From positions 1 to 64,000 of the forward strand of contig NZ_CANMDB010000016.1 in the NCBI RefSeq assembly GCF_947496515.1: 64,000 bases of DNA, written 5' to 3'. A program made the translations under genes and the position numbers. The notes beneath the pieces are model-generated. The model ran no database searches, had not been told where the DNA came from, and worked only from the letters and a program-made list of their open reading frames with translations. This stretch comes from an uncultured Roseobacter sp. (GTDB taxonomy: Bacteria > Pseudomonadota > Alphaproteobacteria > Rhodobacterales > Rhodobacteraceae). Shown here piece by piece: positions 35,794-44,720 of this stretch. Numbering within the stretch: the first letter of the stretch is position 1; every line of letters begins with the position of its first letter.

Positions 35794-37770
35794 TCAAGGG
35801 GTGTCGGGCGTGTCGGACAGATTGTCCGCGGCAGGACACCAGATAAAAAATTCTGACCCTTTGCCCTCATCGCTGCGAACGGTGATAAATCCGCCTGCAC
35901 GGGCAATCAGCGCCTGGCTGATCGACAGGCCCAACCCGCTGCCCTCGCCGGGCTTTGTGCTGAAGAACGGGTCAAAGATTTTTTCGATCTTGTCTTTCGC
36001 AATACCCTTGCCCGTGTCACGCACCTTTATGGCGGCGCCCGACTGACCATCATGGGTCCAGGCATGGGTCTGCAGGGACAAAACACCGCCAGACCCCATA
36101 GCCTGACTGGCGTTGATCATCAGATTGACCAGGACCTGCGTAAGTTCGGTCTCGACAATATCTATGGCAGGCGCAGGATCATGGGTGGTTTCGGTTGAGA
36201 CGCTGTGTTGGCGCAGATCAGCGGCGACAAGAACAAGTGCATCCTCGACCACCTTGGCCACGTCCACGCGGCTGGCACTGTCAGAAATCTCGCTGGGCCG
36301 CGAGAACTTCAGCAGCTTGCCGACGATCACATTGATCCGGTGCGTCTGGGCGTCGATAAGCTCAATCTCTGTCTTGAGCTCTTCCGCCACCTCGGCAGGA
36401 AGGCCTGCCCGCAACACTTCCAGATTACCCTGAATGACCGCAACGGGGTTGTTGATCTCATACGCCACCCCGGCGGTCACCTCACCCAGTGAGGCGAGCT
36501 TTTCCGCCAGTACGAGTTGTGCGAAGGTCGCCTCCAGTTTCTTGTTCGCCTCGCTCAGCTCTTGCGTGCGTTTGTCGACCAGCTCATTGAGATTGGTGGC
36601 ATATCCGCGCAGCGCTTCGTCGCGGTCTTGGACCTGATCCAGCAGCCGGTCGAGATGGCGAGCCACGGTCCCAATCTCATCGTTTGCGGACACCGGACCA
36701 ATTCGGGCGTCAAGTGTACCTGCCTCGACCTGGGCCATCGTTTTGGTCATTTGCTCCAACGGGGCGAACACACCGCGCGCCAGACGCAAAAACAGGGGTA
36801 CCGAAAGGCCTACCACAGCGACAAATGCGAGGATCAGAGAGAAAATGGTCGTGTTGCGCTGATTGATGAAGGGTGCCTCGAGATATCCGGTGTAGAGCAT
36901 CCCGATGCGTGCGCCATCGGCATCCGTCAACGGCACATAGCCCGATATGTACCAGTCGTTTACGACAAAGGCGCGGTCGAACCACGGCTCGCCCACATCC
37001 ATGACCTGATGCCAGACGGCTTCGGACACCCGGGTGCCAAGTGCCCGGGCCCCTTCGAACAGCCTGACGTTTGTGGAGATTCGAACGTCGTCGAGAAACA
37101 GGGTGGTCGTTCCACTCCGCACCTCACCACCCGCCGTCTCACGATAAATCAGGTCGTTCATCGTATCGATGACGTCCAGATTTCTGTTCAGCAGTCGCCC
37201 GCCAAGCAGGACAGCGCTGCCGTCTTCGGTTCGTGCCGCCGCGAGAATGACCATGCCACGGGTCTCCGCCTCACGCGAGATCGGGCGCGCGGCCTCGGTT
37301 GGGACAAGGGGCAAGGCCGCGCGGGCGGCAAGCTCAGGCGATATCGCGACCAGATCTGCCTCCGATAAAACTGAAAGGCCGGCTTGTGGCGCATCCGGGC
37401 GGGCGGCGGTCACAATCGTCTGCGCCGCCGCCGGCAAATCAGGCACGAGCCCGGTGTCATAGATAAAAAAATCCAAACCCAACCGGTCCCGTTCCGACAA
37501 AAGATGCCGATCAAGGGCTGCGCTACTCTCTGCAAGCGCCTGCTCAAAGGCAGCCGATCTGGCGAGTGCTACAAGATCCGCTGCCTGACCCGCTTCGATC
37601 TGTTCGAAGTATTGCTCGGCCACCCGCAAATCGCTGGCCACCTTCGACAGTAGGAGATCATCGAACTTGTTGATCCAGCGGATCATGGTGATACCGAGGA
37701 GCATCGGCAGAAGCACAACCAACGGCAGCAAGGCCAGCAACAGCAGCTTGAGCCGGATGCGGGTCATCAC
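35794..37770 (-). CDS. Membrane sensor histidine kinase lacking the phospho-acceptor His
   Basis: A 658-residue sensor with an N-terminal helix, a periplasmic Cache-like domain (residues about 35-300), a second helix, HAMP (about 330-385), a HisKA region and a C-terminal ATPase domain. The ATPase boxes are intact: VNLMINASQAMG (N), IKVRDTGKGIAKD (G1), GEGSGLGLSISQAL (G2). The H-box reads AGVAYEINNPVAVIQG, so the usual His of AHEINNP is Tyr at residue 437 (codon TAT at 36460-36462). It starts 3 bp after the regulator gene. It may be a phosphatase-only or pseudokinase sensor for formate or related acids. Confidence 0.88.
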   Translation of the reverse strand: MMTRIRLKLLLLALLPLVVLLPMLLGITMIRWINKFDDLLLSKVASDLRVAEQYFEQIEAGQAADLVALARSAAFEQALAESSAALDRHLLSERDRLGLDFFIYDTGLVPDLPAAAQTIVTAARPDAPQAGLSVLSEADLVAISPELAARAALPLVPTEAARPISREAETRGMVILAAARTEDGSAVLLGGRLLNRNLDVIDTMNDLIYRETAGGEVRSGTTTLFLDDVRISTNVRLFEGARALGTRVSEAVWHQVMDVGEPWFDRAFVVNDWYISGYVPLTDADGARIGMLYTGYLEAPFINQRNTTIFSLILAFVAVVGLSVPLFLRLARGVFAPLEQMTKTMAQVEAGTLDARIGPVSANDEIGTVARHLDRLLDQVQDRDEALRGYATNLNELVDKRTQELSEANKKLEATFAQLVLAEKLASLGEVTAGVAYEINNPVAVIQGNLEVLRAGLPAEVAEELKTEIELIDAQTHRINVIVGKLLKFSRPSEISDSASRVDVAKVVEDALVLVAADLRQHSVSTETTHDPAPAIDIVETELTQVLVNLMINASQAMGSGGVLSLQTHAWTHDGQSGAAIKVRDTGKGIAKDKIEKIFDPFFSTKPGEGSGLGLSISQALIARAGGFITVRSDEGKGSEFFIWCPAADNLSDTPDTP

Positions 37771-37773
37771 CGG

Positions 37774-39153
37774 CTAGAGGCCCCAGGCCTGACACTTGCG
37801 ATCAATTGTCTTGCGCGCAACGCCTAGCCTGCGCGCAGCCTCCGCCCGGTTTCCTTCGCAGGCCTCAGGTACGTTCAGAATATGTCGCTGTTCCATGGAG
37901 GCCAAAGTTTCCGTCTCATGCGTATTGGCGGTGACCAACGCCTTTTCAAAACTACCCTGTATCAGCGCACGCTCCACCGTATTGCGCAACTCCATCACAT
38001 TGCCTGGCCAGTCATGGGCCATCAATTTGCGCCGTTCAGGCTCGCTGATTTCGGGTGGCGCGATGCCCATCCGCAACGCCAGTGTGTCCCGAAAGAAAGC
38101 CACAAGTTCCAGAATATCTTCTGCGCGTTCCCGCAGGGGCGGCAATGTGATCTCATGAACGTTGAGAAGGTAGAACAGATCGGCGCGGAATTGTTTTGCC
38201 TGAACACTGTCATGTAGGGCGCGGGTGGTCGAGCAGGCCAGCCGGATGTTTAGCGGGAAACTGCGCTCCGCATCCACCGGCCGGTAGCGCCACGTCGACA
38301 AAAGCTCCATCAGCAGATTCTGACACCGCGCGTCCAGTTGATCAACATCCTCCAGAAACAACGTACCACCCGCCACATTGCGCAGCATGCCATCCTGTCT
38401 GGCCTCGCGACCATCCGGGCCAGCACCGATATGGCCAAACAGACGCGTGCGCAGTTCCGGTTCCGTCACGCCATAGCACTGCAGCCAGACAAAAGGCTGC
38501 GCGGCGCGAGACGAATAGGAATGCAGCATACGCGCTGCGATCTGTTTGCCAGATCCAACCTCGCCCCGGATCACCACATGGGCCTCGATGGCGGCGGCCA
38601 TCTGGATCGATTGGCGTGCGGCCTCGATCGGCCCGGATGGCCCCAGAAGCGCATCGCGTTGACGCAAAAGGTCGTTGCCCACCTCCAGCTCGTGACGCAG
38701 GACCGAGTTCTGCCGCCGCAGTTTGATGCGCGACAGGCTTTGCGAAATGGCGTTCAGGATCTGATTGGAGCGGAAGGGTTTAAGCAAAAAGTCTGATGCC
38801 CCGGCACGAATTGCGGAAATCGCCGTATCAAGATCAGCATAGGCTGTCATCAGGATCACATCGGAATGCAGGCCGATGCGTTGTTGGGCCGCAAGCCAGT
38901 CCAGCCCACTTTGATTGGGCATGATGTTGTCGAGCACCACGACATCATAGTTGTTGCGATCAAGATAAGCCGAGGCTTCTTCGGTATCTCCTGTCACGTC
39001 GACGCGGGCACAGGACGGGGACAGTGTCTTGTCCAGAAAATTGCGCATGCCCGGTTCGTCATCCACGATCAGAACAGAGGCGTTCGCCAATTCTGCTCCG
39101 AAACCCGGCATCACGGATGTCACCCCTTGCACCGAGTTATTTGCCTCCGTCAT
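37774..39153 (-). CDS. NtrC-family response regulator without GAFTGA
   Basis: About 459 residues from the ATG at 39153; a start at 39111 with aagggg upstream is also plausible. A receiver domain with phospho-acceptor Asp (VVVLDNIMP) is followed by a sigma-54-type AAA+ domain (Walker A GEVGSGKQ, Walker B-like GGTLFLEDVD) and a Fis-type HTH (NRAEAARRLGVARKTIDRK). Where GAFTGA should be, the sequence is LFGHIGAGPDGRE, so contact with sigma-54 is unlikely. Regulators of this kind (HupR and NtrC of Rhodobacter capsulatus) work with sigma-70. It is paired with the adjacent kinase and near the formate genes. Confidence 0.88.
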   Translation of the reverse strand: MTEANNSVQGVTSVMPGFGAELANASVLIVDDEPGMRNFLDKTLSPSCARVDVTGDTEEASAYLDRNNYDVVVLDNIMPNQSGLDWLAAQQRIGLHSDVILMTAYADLDTAISAIRAGASDFLLKPFRSNQILNAISQSLSRIKLRRQNSVLRHELEVGNDLLRQRDALLGPSGPIEAARQSIQMAAAIEAHVVIRGEVGSGKQIAARMLHSYSSRAAQPFVWLQCYGVTEPELRTRLFGHIGAGPDGREARQDGMLRNVAGGTLFLEDVDQLDARCQNLLMELLSTWRYRPVDAERSFPLNIRLACSTTRALHDSVQAKQFRADLFYLLNVHEITLPPLRERAEDILELVAFFRDTLALRMGIAPPEISEPERRKLMAHDWPGNVMELRNTVERALIQGSFEKALVTANTHETETLASMEQRHILNVPEACEGNRAEAARRLGVARKTIDRKCQAWGL

Positions 39154-39562
39154 ACCAAGCTGCAGCCGGTTCTGGAGCAGCCATGCGGGCTGATTTGCCC
39201 TCTCTCTCGACGTTCCATGGCGCCCCCCAACTCCACAATGGGTCGACCGACAGTAATGTGGACCAAGCCAAAGGATCAAGCTGCAAGGATATCAGATACA
39301 CGCGACGCGGTTCTCCGAAGGTTGAGTGATAGACCCGTCGTTCGGCCTGAGCAGGACCGCGTAGATCAAGAGTGCTCCAATCCCGATGACCACTTTCGAA
39401 AGCGCCGACAAGACGCGTCATGCATCCGGATTGTTGGCGCTAGAGAGAGCCGTTTTGCGGTAATCACTTCATTACTGACGCACACACTTGCTTTATCTTA
39501 TTATTTTTGTCAAGTAATGGAGACCCAGCCCTCCCTACTCGGATTCGCCCGGTGATCATCCC
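39154..39562. other. Intergenic stretch between divergent genes
   Basis: About 400 bases between the response-regulator start (minus) and the next plus-strand gene. Small open frames on both strands lack family features. The promoters of both units should lie here; an AT-rich patch at about 39480-39515 (tttatcttattatttttgtc) is the most promoter-like part. Confidence 0.4.
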
Positions 39563-40171
39563 GTGAGAATCCATGTGGGTTCTTCCATCACATTGCTGCC
39601 TTGTCGGCTTAGCCGCACGGCGTACGCACTGACACTTCAATTGCAGGAGGGCCCGCTTTTGAAATTGACCCGCAAACGCGATGGTTGCCATCGCAACGCA
39701 GCCAGAAAAGAAGACCTGGTCGAAAACGCCGGGCTTGATGCCCGCGAGATCGCCTGCCTCGGAATTCTGCGGCTTTTCATCAGCACGTTTGCGGAGCCGA
39801 AATCGCAAAACTGGATGCGTGCCTTAGGTCAGGCAGATGATGCTTTTGGTATCGTCGAAGGCCCGGTCATTGCGCGGAGGCTGATCTTGCTGCTGCAAGC
39901 GGTTCGGTGCAGCCGCCGGTCTGTTTTCATGTTCAGCAATCCCGACTGCGACGGATGTGCCCGCGTTCTGACCGAACATGAACGACGATTGATCAGTGCG
40001 ATCCAGAGCTTCCGGTTGGGGCGGCCTGAACAGGCACAATTGCAATTGATGATGTTGTGCGAAGGTAACTCCACGCGGCTCGCCCTTGATCGGCTCGCTG
40101 ATTTGATGAAGGTTCTGGATCCTCGCACCACCCCAAGAGCCTTCGAGATCCTTGATCGGGGTACCTTTTGA
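39563..40171 (+). CDS. Hypothetical protein with a CDGC motif
   Basis: A 202-residue protein of unknown family. The C-terminal half looks like real coding sequence: a FSNPDCDGCARVLTEHERR motif, then a helical stretch with LLALDRLADLMKVL-like content to the end. The CxxC-like pair (DCDGC) could bind a metal or be redox-active. It is divergent from the response regulator. The first 30-40 residues are less convincing, and a later start is possible. Confidence 0.5.
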   Translation: MRIHVGSSITLLPCRLSRTAYALTLQLQEGPLLKLTRKRDGCHRNAARKEDLVENAGLDAREIACLGILRLFISTFAEPKSQNWMRALGQADDAFGIVEGPVIARRLILLLQAVRCSRRSVFMFSNPDCDGCARVLTEHERRLISAIQSFRLGRPEQAQLQLMMLCEGNSTRLALDRLADLMKVLDPRTTPRAFEILDRGTF

Positions 40172-40172
40172 G

Positions 40173-40397
40173 ATGAGCAAAACCCTGATTGATCTTTTGT
40201 CAGTAGACCAGCTGTCGCATCAGTACGGATGCGGGTTGAACCCGCTGCTCCGAAAAGCCATCGAGCAGGACTTGCGGTTCCCGGCTGTGGCCACCTCGCC
40301 TCGATCACAGTCTCTCGACCTGACCGAGCCAATGCCGCCGCGGGTCTTGCTGTTCAAGCGTGCCGCAGGAAAATACGACACTGAAAAGGCTGGGTGA
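40173..40397 (+). CDS. Small hypothetical protein following the CDGC gene
   Basis: About 74 residues from an ATG at 40173, two bases after the upstream stop, beginning MSKTLIDLLSVDQLSHQYG. The tight spacing suggests one operon. No family is recognised. The frame ends on the edge of a DMT pseudogene reading the other way, so its 3' end could be lost. Confidence 0.4.
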   Translation: MSKTLIDLLSVDQLSHQYGCGLNPLLRKAIEQDLRFPAVATSPRSQSLDLTEPMPPRVLLFKRAAGKYDTEKAG

Positions 40398-40399
40398 GC

Positions 40400-41182
40400 A
40401 CGCCTTTCAGTAACCGCAGAAGGATCACGGATGCCAGCAAAAGGATGGGTGATTTCGCCTCACAGCTTCTGCGCAAACGGATTTGGAAGCGCCTTACCAA
40501 ACGGCGCGCGCCACCAGGACCACAAGGGATCCGCCAATCATCAGAAGGCGCAGTCAGGAGCACACCAAGCGAGATGACCGTGATCCGTAGTATGGGGTCG
40601 AGGATCAGCAAAGGGGTCTCAACGCATTTTGGTATGCTGGCCTCAGTTGACGCCGCATCCGGTATGATTTGCGCCGGACCGCTCAAAGCCATTGTAGCGA
40701 ATAGGATCGTACCGGCACTGGCCAGAGGAAGGGGCTCGTTCATGGTCATGAACACAAGGGCTGGGTTGCGAAATCCATCCGGCAAAGTGGCAGCACGTGC
40801 GATCAGGCCAACAAGGATGAGATCGTGCCCAGACAATTCCCGGGGTTTTGGGTGTTTTTGACCAAGCCAGTACAAAGACAAGCGCACTTGTTGGCACAGG
40901 CAAAATGGCCGGGAATGCGACAGTCGTGGAAGTGGCACACACCAAGGCGGCCGTGAAAAGAGCCGCCGTCGCAAGCCGCAAACTGCCGTAAATACATATC
41001 GCTGGCTGCTGTAGCACCGACGAACGCCACTGCACTTTGCCCGAGACCATGATCAGAAAAATCCCACCGACCATCATCTGATTGAAGGTGAACAGCCAGG
41101 GATCCATTGCAAAGTTTACAGGGATGATCAGAAGGACAGACCAGCCAATCAAAGCCAAAAGAGCACCCAAGAGCGACGTCAT
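40400..41182 (-). pseudogene. DMT/EamA-type transporter, frameshifted
   Basis: Read leftwards from 41182, one frame gives two or three clear helices (MTSLLGALLALIGWSVLLII, then MMVGGIFLIMVSGK and a following LATAALFTAALVCATSTTVAF). Around 40850 it shifts to another frame that continues with hydrophobic segments ending in NEPLPLASAGTILFATMALSG and LLILDPILRITVISLGVLL, like the second half of an EamA transporter. No single frame spans the gene, so it is inactive. Confidence 0.6.
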
Positions 41183-41189
41183 CTACCAA

Positions 41190-41507
41190 ACCTTAGGTGA
41201 CAGCGGCATACTCACTTAGTGAAGCACGCAGTGCAGAGCGGGCAATAGGCTGGCGATACCGCGATGGCCTTAAGTGTCTTCTGATACCATGGAGAAAGGC
41301 AAGCTTTGCTGACTGCTTCAGCTGTCCGGTGAGAGGATTGCCAGAGCCAGCTGGGCACGCTTGACATGAGCAATTATTCATATTAGCCGGATTGCAGATC
41401 AACGATACCTGCCAGGTCGGTCGAAGACTTCACCTCCCAGCTTTCATTGAAAACCCGCGATCTCACGTGAGGGCGCGGCCCCTTTCGTATGACTGCTGGA
41501 GACCACT
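41190..41507. other. Upstream region of the third receptor operon
   Basis: About 320 bases without a supportable gene, between the DMT pseudogene and the receptor. The receptor promoter must be here. A TTGACA near 41360 is followed by an AT-rich stretch (caattattcatatta), but spacing to a -10 is not convincing. Confidence 0.4.
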
Positions 41508-43739
41508 TTGACCCGCGACACTGCCCGCTTGCACCATGCGCTTATGGTGACCCTTATCGCTTCCTACTCTTGGCCCGCGCTGGCGCAGGACCAAGATGAC
41601 GAAGCTTTTCTTGGAACCATCGTGATACAAGCCATCAATGACGGCGGCGAGGGTGTCTCTGATGTCGAGGCTGCGAACTCCGCCGGCGCGCGCGTGCCGG
41701 TTGATCCAGGCGCCCTGCCGCGTTCCGTCACGATCCTGCCAAGGGAACTATTCGAAGCCCAGGGCGCGCGCACGATGGAGGAAGCCGTTGCCTATTCGCC
41801 GGGCATTGCCACGGAGACCTTCGGCCAGGACAACCGCTACGACGAATACATCTTGCGTGGATTTGAGGCTCAGATCGGCGGCACCTACCGCGATGGCATG
41901 CCGCTACGCACGTTCGATTGGGCTGCCTGGCGAACGGAGCCCTTCGGGTTGGAAAGCGTCAATATCCTGCGAGGCCCGACGTCCGACCTCTATGGCACAA
42001 ACCAGCCGGGCGGCTTGATCAACGGTGTGACGAAACGCCCGCAATTCAGCTTTGGCGGCACTGTTCAAACCACTGTGACGAACGAGGGGGGGACCGAAAT
42101 CGGTCTGGACGTCACCGGGCCGCTCTCAGACGCGGTGGCATACCGTTTCGTTGGTCTGCTGAACCGGTCCGGCACGGTCTATGACGAGGTCGACACGGGC
42201 CGCACTTATCTGGCCCCCTCTCTCACCTTCGCGCCGACGGATGCCACCACGCTCACCGTTTACGGACAGTATCAAAAGGATGACATCGGCGACACTTACG
42301 TACTTGTTCCGCAATATGGCTCGCTTCTGCCCAACCCGACGGGGCAGTTCGGGCCGGGAACCTACACAGGCAACCCTGATACCAATACCGTCGAAAGCAC
42401 CCAGAATTATCTGGGCTATGAGCTGGATCACCGCCTGTCGTCGTCCTGGAGCCTGATGTCGCGGCTCCGCGTTTCCGAAAATGACTGGAACAATGAAACC
42501 GAATTTCCTGCGGCCTTCGTCAATCTGAACAGCGTTTTGGGTCTGCCCGGTGCCCAGCCCGAGGCCATCGACACGGCCATCATGACGAAATTCGACGTGG
42601 ATCAGGATTTGCGGCAGCGCAGTGCAGACAACGCGCTGCGCTACCGCTTCGAAACCGGTCAGACGCGCGGGCAGATGGCCTTTGGTCTGGACTACTTCGA
42701 CCTCGACAGCGACACCGCCTTTGGCTACGGCTACCGGGGAGAGCGCAACCTGTTGACGGGCGCCATCACGAATTTCCTGGCAGCCAGCGTTCCCGCAGAG
42801 CTACCCGCAGAACGACGCACCGAGTTGGATCAAGTGGGCCTCTACGCAACGGGACATATGGAAATTGACGACCGCTTCATCGTGTCCGGCGGTGTGCGCC
42901 ATGATCGTGTCAGCTTCAAACAGCGGGGTTTTACCACCGGCCTATCGGGCGTGCTGAATTTCGACACGGCTGTCGAGCAAAGTGCCAACTCGGTGAATGT
43001 CGGGTTTGGCTATCGTGTCACCCCTGATCTGATGGCTTACGGATCCCTGGCGCGATCCTTCGATCTTCCGCCGGGCGGGACCACATCCTCCGGTGCTGCA
43101 CTCGATCTGGAAAGCGCGAAATCGGCTGAGCTTGGGCTGAAGTTCACCGCTGCCGACGGCAATACAGGATTTAATGCCGCACTGTTCCAGATCACCAAGA
43201 ACGATGTGGCCTTCGATGATCCCAGCACCACCGCCCCGTTGGTCTTTACGCAAGTTGGACAGGTCCGGACCCGTGGGGTCGAACTGGAGATGACCCATGA
43301 CTTCCAGAATGGCTTCAGCCTCTTCGGCAGCATGACCTATGTGGATGGAGAAATCACGCGGGATGCCAGTTTTGCCGGGAACCGGCCTGCACGGGCGCCT
43401 GAGTTGTCGGCCGCCCTTTTCCTCCAGTATGAAGTACCGCAGGTTGATGGCCTCTCGTTTGGCGTTGGCGCGCGCTACACCGGCTCTCGCTTCTCTGACA
43501 TCGGCAACGAGCTTGAGGTCGCGTCGGTCACGCTCTTCGATGCCTCCGTCAGCTACAAGGTCAATGACTGGCAGATCAGCCTTTCGGGGCGCAATCTGGC
43601 CAACCGCGAGTACATCGGATTTTGTGGTGATGCGTTCTTCAGCCTGCCCCCTGCTGGCAACCCGCTCAACCAATTCTCGGGATCTTGCGTCTATGGCGCC
43701 GGACGCGAGATTGCCTTGTCCGTGCAACGGACCTTTTGA
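41508..43739 (+). CDS. TonB-dependent siderophore receptor (ferrichrome/FecA type)
   Basis: A 743-residue outer-membrane receptor starting at TTG (41508), with ggaga five bases upstream; this start gives a full signal peptide ending WPALAQ. The plug has RSVTILPRELFEAQGARTMEE and VNILRGPTSDLYGTNQPGGLING. The barrel ends in the aromatic QRTF. It imports a ferric siderophore and is followed by a binding protein 3 bp later, two permeases and an ATPase, giving a complete uptake route. The adjacent TetR gene is a likely regulator of the unit. Confidence 0.93.
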   Translation: MTRDTARLHHALMVTLIASYSWPALAQDQDDEAFLGTIVIQAINDGGEGVSDVEAANSAGARVPVDPGALPRSVTILPRELFEAQGARTMEEAVAYSPGIATETFGQDNRYDEYILRGFEAQIGGTYRDGMPLRTFDWAAWRTEPFGLESVNILRGPTSDLYGTNQPGGLINGVTKRPQFSFGGTVQTTVTNEGGTEIGLDVTGPLSDAVAYRFVGLLNRSGTVYDEVDTGRTYLAPSLTFAPTDATTLTVYGQYQKDDIGDTYVLVPQYGSLLPNPTGQFGPGTYTGNPDTNTVESTQNYLGYELDHRLSSSWSLMSRLRVSENDWNNETEFPAAFVNLNSVLGLPGAQPEAIDTAIMTKFDVDQDLRQRSADNALRYRFETGQTRGQMAFGLDYFDLDSDTAFGYGYRGERNLLTGAITNFLAASVPAELPAERRTELDQVGLYATGHMEIDDRFIVSGGVRHDRVSFKQRGFTTGLSGVLNFDTAVEQSANSVNVGFGYRVTPDLMAYGSLARSFDLPPGGTTSSGAALDLESAKSAELGLKFTAADGNTGFNAALFQITKNDVAFDDPSTTAPLVFTQVGQVRTRGVELEMTHDFQNGFSLFGSMTYVDGEITRDASFAGNRPARAPELSAALFLQYEVPQVDGLSFGVGARYTGSRFSDIGNELEVASVTLFDASVSYKVNDWQISLSGRNLANREYIGFCGDAFFSLPPAGNPLNQFSGSCVYGAGREIALSVQRTF

Positions 43740-43742
43740 CCA

Positions 43743-44720
43743 ATGTGGCGCACGCTCTTGCCTCTCATCGCGGTTGCGACATTGAACGCCGCATCGCCGG
43801 GACAGGCCGAGCCGCGTCAGATAGAACATCGCTACGGGATCACCGAAATCGACGGCACGCCGCAGCGGGTCGTCTCGCTGTCCTTCATCGGCCATGACTA
43901 CCTGCTCGCCCTCGGTGTCAAACCGGTGGCTTTGCGATTTTGGTACGGCGATCATCCCTTTGGCGTTTGGCCCTGGGCGTCAGAGGCCTTGGGCGATGCC
44001 GAACCAACAGTGCTGTACGGCGACATTGATATCGAACAGATTGCCTTGCTCAAACCGGATCTGATCGTCGGCCAATGGTCTGGCATGACCGAGAGCCAGT
44101 ATCATCTGCTGTCCCGGATTGCGCCGACACTGCCCCCCGAGCCGGGTGAAAGCGACTACAGCTCGTCCTGGCAGACGGTGACCGAAAGATTGGGTGTTGC
44201 CTTGAACAAACGCGACGAGGCCAAAACCGTGATCGATCGGCTGAACGCCCGGTTTGAGGATCTGCGGCAAGCCCACCCGGACTGGGCCGGGCAAACCGCC
44301 GTCGTGGCCTGGCCTCCTCAGATCGGCGTCTTTACCAGCCACGACTTGCGCAGCCGATTTCTGCACAATCTCGGGTTTGTCTCACCGCTAGCGGTCGATG
44401 CGATGTCCGGCGGGAACGCGTTCTTCGTCACTTTGCCGCAGGAGGATCTGTCCCCCCTCGATAGCGACCTGTTGCTCTGGGTGCATACGGGCAACCTGAA
44501 GGCAGCATTGGACGGGATTGTGCTACGTCGCACCATGCGCAGCTACCGGGAAGGGCGCGAGGTCTATATCGACTACAATCTGACCGCCGCGCTAGCGCAC
44601 TCCAGCCCGCTGTCTCTGAATTATGCGCTGGATCGCCTCGTTCCGCTGATCGACGCGGCCATGGACGGTGACCCCAGCACTCCGGTATCCAGCATGGTGG
44701 CAGAAGGGGTCGCGCCATGA
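43743..44720 (+). CDS. Periplasmic iron-siderophore binding protein (FecB/FepB type)
   Basis: A 325-residue binding protein of the class III metal-siderophore family. A signal peptide (MWRTLLPLIAVATLNAASPGQAE) precedes the mature protein, with RVVSLSFIGHDYLLALGVKPVAL, then ALLKPDLIVGQWSGMTESQY. It collects the ferric siderophore after the receptor and hands it to the FecCD-type permeases. It starts three bases after the receptor and overlaps the first permease by four bases. Confidence 0.92.
   Translation: MWRTLLPLIAVATLNAASPGQAEPRQIEHRYGITEIDGTPQRVVSLSFIGHDYLLALGVKPVALRFWYGDHPFGVWPWASEALGDAEPTVLYGDIDIEQIALLKPDLIVGQWSGMTESQYHLLSRIAPTLPPEPGESDYSSSWQTVTERLGVALNKRDEAKTVIDRLNARFEDLRQAHPDWAGQTAVVAWPPQIGVFTSHDLRSRFLHNLGFVSPLAVDAMSGGNAFFVTLPQEDLSPLDSDLLLWVHTGNLKAALDGIVLRRTMRSYREGREVYIDYNLTAALAHSSPLSLNYALDRLVPLIDAAMDGDPSTPVSSMVAEGVAP

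Noticed and set aside
41355-41385. Sigma-70 promoter for the third receptor
   Set aside because: A TTGACA is present but no -10 at 16-18 bases; not strong enough to list.
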